Below are positions 43,294 to 50,765 of a DNA stretch of 64,000 bases, piece after piece. The translations under genes were made by a program, and so were the position numbers. Each line of letters opens with the position of its first letter. The first letter of the stretch is position 1. The DNA lies in NCBI GenBank assembly GCA_964648485.1, contig CAZYOF010000011.1, positions 1-64,000 on the forward strand, given 5' to 3'. The DNA is from DAIOEK01 sp964648485 (GTDB lineage Bacteria > Chloroflexota > Anaerolineae > Anaerolineales > Anaerolineaceae). The notes beneath the pieces are model-generated. The model saw nothing but the letters and a program-made list of their open reading frames with translations. It was not told where the DNA came from and ran no database searches.

Positions 43294-44779
43294 ATCAGGC
43301 ATCATCCTGCATCCTACCAGCCTCCCTGGTCCAGATGGAATAGGCGATCTGGGACCATCCGCCTACGTATGGCTGGATGCCTTAAAAACAGCAGGAATCG
43401 GTTTATGGCAGGTTTTACCGCTCAGTCCGACCGGATACGGCGACTCTCCTTACCAGGCTTTCTCAGCGTTCGCTGGTAGCCCGTATTTAATCAGCCCGGC
43501 TCTTCTCCTTGATCATGGCTGGCTATTGGCAGAAGATTTCTCAGATCGCCCCGAATTTCCGGTAGATTATGTCGATTTTGGTCAGGCAATCCAGTGGAAG
43601 TTAAAAATCCTCAATCGCGCATTTGAGCGATTCAATCAAGTCAGCAAAGGATTACCGGAGTATAAGGAATACATTGAAGAAAATTCTTCCTGGCTGGATG
43701 ATTTTGCCCTCTTCATGACCATCAAAGAAAACCACAATGGCATCTCATGGACAGACTGGCCGGAGCCATTACGCAACCGGAATCCGAAAGCAATCAAAGA
43801 ATTTATTGCTAAACACGAAACCGAGATCGACAGGCAGCGTTTTTTCCAGTATTGTTTTTCTTCCCAATGGCAACAACTGAGAGATTTTGCCCATCAGAAC
43901 AACATCCAGATTATCGGAGATATCCCCATTTTTGTCTCTCATGATTCAGCGGATGTATGGGCAAACCCGGGGTTGTTCTTCCTGGATGAAACCGGAAAGC
44001 CAACTGTGGTAGCCGGTGTACCACCAGACTACTTCTCCCCCACAGGACAGCTCTGGGGAAACCCGCATTACCGCTGGGATGTTCATGCCCGGGAAGGATA
44101 TAAATGGTGGCTCAGCAGAATTGAAAACACGCTAAAAATGGTAGACCTGATCAGGTTGGACCATTTTAGAGGTTTTGCCGGATACTGGGAAGTACCAGCT
44201 GGTCAACAAACAGCCGAGTTGGGAAAATGGGTAAAAGGACCTGGAGCCGACTTCTTTAATGCTATTCGGAACAAGTTGGGCGATCTTCCCATCATCGCAG
44301 AAGATCTTGGACGGATCACCCCTGATGTTGTCAAATTACGTGATCACTTCAATCTTCCGGGGATGAAAATTTTACAATTTGCTTTTGAAACAGATGCGAC
44401 CGATCCATTCCTTCCGCATAATTACCCGGTCAATTGCGTCGCCTACACCGGAACACACGATAATGACACTACCCGCGGATGGTTTGAAAACCGTCCTCAG
44501 ACTGAGACATCAGCCTGCCTTCGATATCTTGCCAGTGATGGAACAAATATCGCATGGGATATGATTCGGGCGGTCTGGGCATCTACTGCTCGTTTAGCGC
44601 TTGCCCCATTGCAGGATTTTCTTCAATTAGGCAGTTCAGCACGAATGAATTTTCCTGGAAAACCAGCCGGTAATTGGATCTGGCGTTTCCGGCAGGATCA
44701 GATAACCCCTGATTTGCTGACCAGAATCCATGAAATGAATATCACCTATGGCCGGAATAGTCAGGATACAGTTAACTGA
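43277..44779 (+). CDS. malQ: 4-alpha-glucanotransferase (amylomaltase)
   Basis: GH77 disproportionating enzyme of 500 residues. The start ILHPTSLPGPDGIGDLG, then LPLSPTGYGDSPYQAFSAFAG, the nucleophile region LIRLDHFRGF, the acid/base region IIAEDLG, and TGTHDNDT are intact. It reshapes maltodextrins during glycogen turnover. The ATG at 43277 is chosen over an earlier in-frame start at 43247 that lies deeper in glgC. It converges on, and overlaps by 19 bp, the EamA transporter gene. Confidence 0.95.
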   Translation: MTEIRKSGIILHPTSLPGPDGIGDLGPSAYVWLDALKTAGIGLWQVLPLSPTGYGDSPYQAFSAFAGSPYLISPALLLDHGWLLAEDFSDRPEFPVDYVDFGQAIQWKLKILNRAFERFNQVSKGLPEYKEYIEENSSWLDDFALFMTIKENHNGISWTDWPEPLRNRNPKAIKEFIAKHETEIDRQRFFQYCFSSQWQQLRDFAHQNNIQIIGDIPIFVSHDSADVWANPGLFFLDETGKPTVVAGVPPDYFSPTGQLWGNPHYRWDVHAREGYKWWLSRIENTLKMVDLIRLDHFRGFAGYWEVPAGQQTAELGKWVKGPGADFFNAIRNKLGDLPIIAEDLGRITPDVVKLRDHFNLPGMKILQFAFETDATDPFLPHNYPVNCVAYTGTHDNDTTRGWFENRPQTETSACLRYLASDGTNIAWDMIRAVWASTARLALAPLQDFLQLGSSARMNFPGKPAGNWIWRFRQDQITPDLLTRIHEMNITYGRNSQDTVN

Positions 44780-45702
44780 ACTGATTTTTTATTCTCATCC
44801 AGGCTGACAAGCAAAATCCCTCCGAGGATAAGGAAAGCTCCAAAAACCTTAATCCAGGAGGGAATTTCGTTGAATAACACGATCCCCATTAAAGTAGACC
44901 CAATTGGTTCCGCCAGTAGTGCGATAGATACATATGTTGCAGAAAGTTTCTTCAATGCCCAGTTCAGACTCGTATGCCCCAGCAGTTGAGGAAAAATCGC
45001 CAGACAGACCAGCCATAAAAATGCCGGTGGATTGGGTATATTCAACCCCGTACCCAAAACCAGTTGGTACAACACGAGAAGGATGGCGGCAAAACCGTAA
45101 ACAAAAAAGATATAAGGCGGCAAAGGCATTCTTTGCCTTACATCTTTCCCGATCAAGAGATATCCGGCAGCCATCCATGCACCGATCAAAGCCAGTGTAT
45201 TGCCTAATAATGCATTTCGCGCCTCTGCAGGTTGTGCGCACTGGAGAATGCCATTTGTAAAACCACAGCCTTCACTGATCCCCACCACTGCGCCCCCTGC
45301 GAGTGCAACCACCAGTCCGATAACGAGTAATCTACCCGGGCGGACTTTCTGAAAAATAATCGTAAATAAAGCGACCCAGATCGGATTTGTTGTGACGATA
45401 ACGACACTACTGGCAATCGATGTGTACTCCAGTGAGGTAATCCAGGTGGCAAAATGAATTGCCAGGAATAATCCCCCCAGAAAGCATTTGCCAATATCAT
45501 TTGAAAGAATTCTGCCGAAATTTCCACGATACCTGATAAGCAGGATGGGGGTGAGAATAATTACAGAGAATGATAGCCGGTAAGCTGCAACAATAATGGA
45601 TGAGGTGCCTTCATTTTGAGCAAGTTTTGCAAAAATGGCTCCTGAAGACGCACATAACACACCGAAAAAGAGGATCCAGTAAGAACTAATACTTTTCAGC
45701 AT
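44761..45702 (-). CDS. DMT-family (EamA) transporter
   Basis: Membrane transporter of 313 residues with ten hydrophobic segments arranged as two EamA repeats (about 10-145 and 175-305). The second repeat contains FPQLLGHTSLNWALKKLSATYVSI and EPIGSTLMGIVLFNE, both hallmark features. Substrates of this family range from metabolites to nucleotide sugars and cannot be predicted. GGGAG precedes the ATG. It is a single gene on this strand. Confidence 0.9.
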   Translation of the reverse strand: MLKSISSYWILFFGVLCASSGAIFAKLAQNEGTSSIIVAAYRLSFSVIILTPILLIRYRGNFGRILSNDIGKCFLGGLFLAIHFATWITSLEYTSIASSVVIVTTNPIWVALFTIIFQKVRPGRLLVIGLVVALAGGAVVGISEGCGFTNGILQCAQPAEARNALLGNTLALIGAWMAAGYLLIGKDVRQRMPLPPYIFFVYGFAAILLVLYQLVLGTGLNIPNPPAFLWLVCLAIFPQLLGHTSLNWALKKLSATYVSIALLAEPIGSTLMGIVLFNEIPSWIKVFGAFLILGGILLVSLDENKKSVQLTVS

Positions 45703-45726
45703 ACACCCGCTCCCAAAGTGTTCAGC

Positions 45727-45755
45727 TTGACAACCATATAAGCCAAAGCTACAAT
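45727..45755 (+). promoter_or_regulatory. Promoter of the superoxide dismutase-ferredoxin operon
   Basis: Consensus TTGACA (45727-45732) and TACAAT (45750-45755) are exactly 17 bases apart, about 46 bases before the sod start. Confidence 0.85.
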
Positions 45756-45801
45756 CAAATCAGTGTAAGGTCCAACATCAATATTCAAAGGAGGAAGTTC
45801 T

Positions 45802-46407
45802 ATGGCGTATGAATTACCCCCACTACCTTATGGGTATGAAGCATTGGAACCATATATTGATGCCCGAACAGTAGAAATCCATTATACCAAGCACCATGCC
45901 ACATATATGGCAAATTGCAATAAGGCACTAGAAAATTATCCCGATTTAGCCAAACAACCAATAGATATATTATTATCAGATTTATCAAAAATCCCTGAAG
46001 ATATCCGCACAATCGTAAAAAATAACGGCGGAGGCTACTACAACCACAATTTATACTGGGAAAACATGGCACCTGCGTCTCAATCACAACCAGGCGGCAG
46101 ACTGTTACATGAGATTACCGATACTTTTGGCAGCCTCGATGCCTTTAAATCTGAAATGGATAAAACCGGTCTCGGCCGGCTGGGTAGCGGATATGCATGG
46201 CTGTGCCAGAAACCGGATGGGAAGCTGACGATCATTGCAACACTCAATCAAGATTGCCCATTATCTGATGGGTTAAAACCTCTCCTGGTTGTAGATGTTT
46301 GGGAACACGCTTACTACTTGAAGTACCAAAACCGGCGTGCTGAGTATCTCACAAATTGGTGGAACCTCGTCAACTGGGAAGTTGTCGAGAAACGTTTTGA
46401 ATCATAA
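45802..46407 (+). CDS. sod: Superoxide dismutase (Fe/Mn)
   Basis: Fe/Mn superoxide dismutase of 201 residues. Metal ligands are H27 in EIHYTKHH, a histidine in YYNHNLYW, and the D and H of DVWEHAYYLKYQN. Iron or manganese use cannot be told by eye. GGAGG precedes the ATG, and a strong promoter lies upstream. The next gene, a ferredoxin, is 18 bases downstream, suggesting a shared response to oxygen in an otherwise anaerobic-looking organism. Confidence 0.96.
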   Translation: MAYELPPLPYGYEALEPYIDARTVEIHYTKHHATYMANCNKALENYPDLAKQPIDILLSDLSKIPEDIRTIVKNNGGGYYNHNLYWENMAPASQSQPGGRLLHEITDTFGSLDAFKSEMDKTGLGRLGSGYAWLCQKPDGKLTIIATLNQDCPLSDGLKPLLVVDVWEHAYYLKYQNRRAEYLTNWWNLVNWEVVEKRFES

Positions 46408-46425
46408 ATTTATTGGAGGAACTAT

Positions 46426-46836
46426 ATGCCACACGTAATTACCAGCTTATGCCTGCGCGATGGCGGTTGCGCAACCGTCTGCCCCGTTGAATGTATTGTG
46501 CCAGGCGAACCCACCAGTCAATATCCCTGGTACTATATTGATCCTGATACATGCATTGATTGTGGTGCTTGTGTACCGGAATGTCCATTTTCGGCAATCT
46601 TCCCTGAAGATGAAGTTCCTTCAGATTACAAAGCCAAAGGTGGAGAAAAAATCTCAGAACCCGCTGGTACTGCCGGGTTTGCAGAAGTTTACGATGGAAC
46701 CGACCATCACGGGGCTGCTGTGCATCTGGAAGCCACCCGTACCCTTGCTGCTGGCGAAGTAGTAGATCTCACCCCCGCTACTGCAACCAATGCCGATTTC
46801 TTCAAATCAGGTCCGGGATATAATTCAGGCAAATAA
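46426..46836 (+). CDS. Two-cluster ferredoxin
   Basis: Iron-sulfur electron carrier of 136 residues. Cysteines C9, C15, C19 and C23, and C43, C46, C49 and C53, give two clusters; the uneven first set (CLRDGGCATVCPVEC) resembles 7Fe/8Fe ferredoxins. About 75 residues after the clusters form a C-terminal extension without cysteine. It is probably co-transcribed with sod and may supply electrons for oxygen or superoxide defence; that link is inference. Confidence 0.92.
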   Translation: MPHVITSLCLRDGGCATVCPVECIVPGEPTSQYPWYYIDPDTCIDCGACVPECPFSAIFPEDEVPSDYKAKGGEKISEPAGTAGFAEVYDGTDHHGAAVHLEATRTLAAGEVVDLTPATATNADFFKSGPGYNSGK

Positions 46837-46856
46837 TTGTTTTTTGTTAATTTTTT

Positions 46857-46890
46857 TGCGGCTGCGTGGATCACGCAGCCGCATTATTTT
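46857..46890 (+). terminator. Terminator after the ferredoxin gene
   Basis: A 12-bp perfect stem TGCGGCTGCGTG (46857-46868)/CACGCAGCCGCA (46872-46883) has a three-base loop followed by TTATTTT. The convergent glucokinase gene ends right at it. Confidence 0.9.
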
Positions 46891-47633
46891 CAGATAGCCT
46901 CCGATGCGATGATTGCTGCACCTATAATTCCTGCATTGTTTAAAAATCGTGCAGGGATAATCTCAGCTTCAATATCCAGATATTTACGGTATTGATCGAA
47001 TTTACTGCTAACGCCACCACCTACAATAATTAGATCTGGATAAATTAGACTTTCCACATGGCGTAGATAATGGTTTAGTCTCCCGCCCCATTCTTCCCAT
47101 GAAAGCTTTTTATCTTCTTTCGCCGCTGCTGATGCTCGTTTTTCAGCATCCTTTCCATCTAATTCCAGGTGACCAAATTCCACATTGGGTAGCAGGTTTC
47201 CCTCAACAAAAATAGCTGATCCAATCCCTGTTCCAAGAGTAAGCATTAAGACCACACCCGCTTGTCGTCCTTTTCCTGCCCCCAAACGCATCTCAGCTAT
47301 CCCGGCTGCATCTGCATCATTGATTACTTTTACAGGGCAGTTGGTCGACTGGCTGAATAATTCATCAATATTCTTGCCTACCCAGCTTTTATTGTGTAAA
47401 TTTGCAGCATCATAAACGATACTATGCCTGACCACACCCGGAAATCCGCATCCAACCTTTCCTGACCAATTAAAATGTTTTACAAGTTCTGCTACTGTGT
47501 CAGCAATTGGATCCGGTTTTGCGGGAGACGGTGTTGCAATTCTATACCGTGGGGTTATTAATTCACCGGTTTCGCAATTTACAATTGCTCCTTTAATACC
47601 AGATCCTCCGATGTCAATACCAAATGCTTCCAT
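46890..47633 (-). CDS. ppgK: Polyphosphate glucokinase (ROK family)
   Basis: Phosphorylates glucose using polyphosphate, and often ATP, 247 residues. FGIDIGGSGIKGAI at the N-terminus is the phosphate-binding loop of PPGK rather than generic ROK enzymes. The catalytic aspartate is in VINDADAAGIAEM, and LTLGTGIGSAIF plus EFGHLELDG follow. GGAGG five bases ahead sets the ATG at 47633; a longer in-frame reading would swallow that site. It provides glucose-6-phosphate for glycogen and pentose-phosphate genes nearby. Confidence 0.92.
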   Translation of the reverse strand: MEAFGIDIGGSGIKGAIVNCETGELITPRYRIATPSPAKPDPIADTVAELVKHFNWSGKVGCGFPGVVRHSIVYDAANLHNKSWVGKNIDELFSQSTNCPVKVINDADAAGIAEMRLGAGKGRQAGVVLMLTLGTGIGSAIFVEGNLLPNVEFGHLELDGKDAEKRASAAAKEDKKLSWEEWGGRLNHYLRHVESLIYPDLIIVGGGVSSKFDQYRKYLDIEAEIIPARFLNNAGIIGAAIIASEAI

Positions 47634-47653
47634 ACATTCCTCCAGTATCAAAG

Positions 47654-48796
47654 TTATGGGCAGGCATTCCCAATATGTTCTTCAAGAGATTTTGCGAACA
47701 GATGCCTTCCTGAATTATCACAGGCAGCTCTGAAATAATAATATCCATGTTCCTCCGGATTGGCAACCGCGCGTAATGCTTCAATTCCCGGATTACAGAT
47801 AGGAGTGGGCGGAAGACCATCGATCTGGTAGGTGTTGTATGGAGAATCTACAGCCAGGTCATCATAACTGAGAGGAACTTTCCACCAGGTCTTTAACTTG
47901 CTCGAATATCCGATGGCATATTGAACAGTGGGATCTGTCTCCAATCTCATTCCTGCAGCAAGCCGGTTAAGAAAAACTCCGGCAATCGCTGCTTTTTCAT
48001 CATCACGAATAGCTTCTTTTTCAACAATGGATGCCAGCACCACACCTTCGTAAAGACTTAATCCTTGTTTGGTAAAACCCTTTTCAATTTTATTGGTTAG
48101 ATTTTTATCAAATTGATTCAAGAGGTTCAGAATGAAATCATCCACGCTGATCTCACGATCCAGTTTGTAAGTTCCAGGTGCTAAGAAACCTTCCAGAGAT
48201 GGGAAGTTACGATATTTTTCAGGCAGATTCTTAATCTGTTCTGGATTTCTTACAAGATAGAGAAACTCTTTGCTCGTAAACGAAAACCCGTAACTTTCAA
48301 GGGAACCTGCTATCTCTTCAACCCGCCAACCTGGCAAAATGCCAAATTCAGATCGATCACCAGCTGAAGTGCACAACTTTTGAGCGATTTCAACCGGAGA
48401 CATATTACCATCCAGATAATACTCACCACTCCGAATGCACCTGTCTGTGCCGCTGTAAACTAGGTATGCCGTGAAAACATCGCTCTCAGGGATAAGAGAC
48501 ATTGAACGAAGCTTATCAGCAACAGAGCCTACACTTTCCCCGGGATTGATCTCGATCAGTTGCTCACCTATCGATGGATTTATAGGTTGGAGTAATTTTT
48601 CCCCATTCATGACCAGGGAATACGAAAGTTGATATCTTTGTAATATGGATAATTCTTTTACCGGTGGACCATACAAGTCTTTGGTTCTAGAAGAAAAATA
48701 AACCATAGATCCCGCTAGCATCATTACACAACATAATCCACTCAATAGGATGATGGTAATGAACGATAATCTTCTTCTGGGTCTGCGGCGGGTCAT
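47654..48796 (-). CDS. mltG: Endolytic transglycosylase MltG
   Basis: Membrane-anchored murein-cleaving enzyme of 380 residues. A short Arg-rich N-terminus precedes one transmembrane helix (about 11-31). A LysM-like segment (about 85-115) follows, then the YceG domain with catalytic glutamate in ASIVEKEA, NRLAAGMRLETDPTVQYA and the C-terminal TPICNPG. Its ATG overlaps the yqgF stop by four bases (ATGA). It likely ends nascent glycan strands. Confidence 0.95.
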   Translation of the reverse strand: MTRRRPRRRLSFITIILLSGLCCVMMLAGSMVYFSSRTKDLYGPPVKELSILQRYQLSYSLVMNGEKLLQPINPSIGEQLIEINPGESVGSVADKLRSMSLIPESDVFTAYLVYSGTDRCIRSGEYYLDGNMSPVEIAQKLCTSAGDRSEFGILPGWRVEEIAGSLESYGFSFTSKEFLYLVRNPEQIKNLPEKYRNFPSLEGFLAPGTYKLDREISVDDFILNLLNQFDKNLTNKIEKGFTKQGLSLYEGVVLASIVEKEAIRDDEKAAIAGVFLNRLAAGMRLETDPTVQYAIGYSSKLKTWWKVPLSYDDLAVDSPYNTYQIDGLPPTPICNPGIEALRAVANPEEHGYYYFRAACDNSGRHLFAKSLEEHIGNACP

Positions 48797-49215
48797 GATT
48801 TCTCACTGCTCCGTGAATCAAAAAATTTTTGCAAAATGATCATCGCCGCGATTTCATCACGATGTCCTTTTCGGTTTTTTTGTGGTAGTCCCATTTCGAT
48901 TGCTAATTCGACTGCCTCGTTGGTAGTATTTGTTTCGTCAAAAATCACCACTGGAATAATTGTCTGTTCTTTAATTTCTTCAGCAAGACGGACAGCTTTT
49001 CTGCCTGCCAGAGATAGAGTTCCATCATCGTTGAAAGCACAACCAATCACCAGCATCTCGGCTTTCCGGTCTTTGGCAATTCGAATGATAGCCTCGGCAT
49101 CCTGTTTGCGGGATTCATGAAGAATAATTCCGATCGGATTGACACTGATTTCAAGATCATCGCTGATTGCCAGCCCGATGCGCTTATCACCCGGATCAAT
49201 AGCCATGATCCTCAT
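48793..49215 (-). CDS. yqgF: Putative pre-16S rRNA nuclease / Holliday junction resolvase-like YqgF
   Basis: RuvX/YqgF RNase-H-fold protein of 140 residues, the usual size. It starts MRIMAIDPGDKRIGLAISD and contains VIGCAFNDDGT and IFDETNTTNEA, which carry the acidic catalytic residues, plus a C-terminal KGHRDEIAAMIILQ. The ATG at 49215 is two bases past the upstream stop; a longer reading into that gene is rejected. YqgF-MltG order is common in bacteria. Confidence 0.93.
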   Translation of the reverse strand: MRIMAIDPGDKRIGLAISDDLEISVNPIGIILHESRKQDAEAIIRIAKDRKAEMLVIGCAFNDDGTLSLAGRKAVRLAEEIKEQTIIPVVIFDETNTTNEAVELAIEMGLPQKNRKGHRDEIAAMIILQKFFDSRSSEKS

Positions 49216-49216
49216 T

Positions 49217-50695
49217 TTATTTATCCTCGACTTTGACCCTGTATGTCGCAAGGGGTATGATAAACCATCCATTTGGTTTGATATCAATGCTGACGGTGTT
49301 CACTTCCGGGAAATAATTTCGAATGGCTTTTTCAGCTTGTTTAGGAGTTTTTCCCATAACCAGACGCTTTACCATCCATTCGTCAATACTTCTGGAGAGC
49401 AATCGCTCTCCGGATATCTGGCATGCATAATCCTCTTTGGGAGTTGCATCAGAACAGGTGACATCAATACTTTCAAGATTGATGCCAGCAATAACTTCGC
49501 GGCTGAGATCAAGTTTTGCTAGTTCTGAAAAATATTGAAGAAGATCTTCTTTTTTAATTCCTTCAATGGATCCTGTAGCTGTCAGGTGAATTGTCAGTGT
49601 ATCTCCGGGATTTCCTTCAGGGGGATAAAATTCTTCACGAATGATATTCATTAATTTATATGTATTGGGGAATATTACGTAATCACCCGCTGTATCATCT
49701 GATATTTTTCTGATGATGATCTCCTTCAGAGACAGGATTGCATTTTCCCTGAGCGAATTGCGATCTGAAATTCCTGCAATATTTTTCATTTCACTAGAGC
49801 CACCTGAAAAGCTTTCAGGGTTGCTCACTTCTGCCTGAAAAGGCAAGATTGCCTGAATCTGTTGGATCATTCCTCCAGACACATTTCCATTTTCTCCAGG
49901 CTCAACAGCGGTTGCCATTCCAGACACCTGAAATCCTCTTTTTCCTTCTATCGGGAGGTCATCTGTTGTGATAAAGAGGATCGGTGAATCACCCAAAGTC
50001 GAGATAATCGTTCCCTTAGGGATCACACCTGAAATTTCCGTCAGGTTCGTGAAAATGACACTGCCCGTGGCAAACCCTGCAGGCAGGAGCGTTTTATCAT
50101 TGACACTCTGAGAAAGAACAATCTCATCCGTATGATCGAAATAAACCGAAGGGACTCCTGAGGTTACGCTGACAATAGAATTATTCGGACTGAAGCGGAT
50201 TGGATAACTTACCCGGTCAGATATCGCCGGGGTATCCACAATAATCGTTGCAGATGGGATCACAGAAATCAATAGAACCAAAACAGCGATAATTGCTAGG
50301 CTGAAAAATATCCAGCGGATCAGTGGATTTTCCGGTTTTGAGACAATATTTTCTGGTTTTTCAAGGGGTTTTTTATTCTTTGTGCGTTTGCCATCTACTC
50401 TAGGCAGCAGGTTTTCGTTCCAATCCTGATATTGCGCGGATGTAAGATCATCGAAGACAGTTATTCCATAATCACCACAAATAGCGATTAAATCATATCT
50501 TTTTGAAACCATTCCAAGCTGAATACCCCGGGAACCGCATGCGCGAAGTATTTGAACAATAGCAGATTTTCTGATCATAAACCCAATATTTGGGTTATCG
50601 ACCAGTATCAAACGGTATGCTTCTACCTGTGATATTTTATCCAGCACAGAAGGTAGGCTGTCATAGTTCTCAACATGGATGACTTGAGTCTTCAT
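49217..50695 (-). CDS. Baseplate J-like membrane protein
   Basis: 492 residues. An N-terminal cytoplasmic domain (about 1-90) looks Rossmann-like. A basic linker and one transmembrane helix (about 127-147) follow, then a large outer domain. That domain has LPAGFATGSVIFTNLTEISGVIPKGTII and a later EPGENGNVSGGMIQQI, which match the baseplate-J/gp47 pattern. No phage genes are nearby, so it is not a prophage remnant. No ribosome site precedes the ATG; a TATAAT lies seven bases before it, suggesting a leaderless message. Function unknown. Confidence 0.8.
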   Translation of the reverse strand: MKTQVIHVENYDSLPSVLDKISQVEAYRLILVDNPNIGFMIRKSAIVQILRACGSRGIQLGMVSKRYDLIAICGDYGITVFDDLTSAQYQDWNENLLPRVDGKRTKNKKPLEKPENIVSKPENPLIRWIFFSLAIIAVLVLLISVIPSATIIVDTPAISDRVSYPIRFSPNNSIVSVTSGVPSVYFDHTDEIVLSQSVNDKTLLPAGFATGSVIFTNLTEISGVIPKGTIISTLGDSPILFITTDDLPIEGKRGFQVSGMATAVEPGENGNVSGGMIQQIQAILPFQAEVSNPESFSGGSSEMKNIAGISDRNSLRENAILSLKEIIIRKISDDTAGDYVIFPNTYKLMNIIREEFYPPEGNPGDTLTIHLTATGSIEGIKKEDLLQYFSELAKLDLSREVIAGINLESIDVTCSDATPKEDYACQISGERLLSRSIDEWMVKRLVMGKTPKQAEKAIRNYFPEVNTVSIDIKPNGWFIIPLATYRVKVEDK

Positions 50696-50702
50696 TGATG
50701 CG

Positions 50703-50708
50703 ATTATA
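50703..50708 (-). promoter_or_regulatory. -10 element of a probable leaderless promoter
   Basis: On the minus strand a perfect TATAAT (50708-50703) lies seven bases before the ATG at 50695. Transcription would begin at or next to the start codon. No good -35 hexamer is seen at the normal distance. Confidence 0.55.
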
Positions 50709-50716
50709 CATGAAGA

Positions 50717-50748
50717 AACCAGCCTGTTCATAAAATAACAGGCTGGTT
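50717..50748 (-). terminator. Terminator after the transaldolase/isomerase gene
   Basis: A 12-bp perfect inverted repeat AACCAGCCTGTT/AACAGGCTGGTT (50748-50737 and 50728-50717 on the minus strand) has an eight-base loop and is followed by TCTTC. It separates the pentose-phosphate operon from the baseplate-J-like gene. Confidence 0.8.
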
Positions 50749-50765
50749 AGTAATTTTGTTCGAAT

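Noticed and set aside
49217..50695. Baseplate-J-like protein as a prophage remnant
   Set aside because: It has a transmembrane helix, lies between ordinary housekeeping genes, and no other phage or tail gene is nearby.
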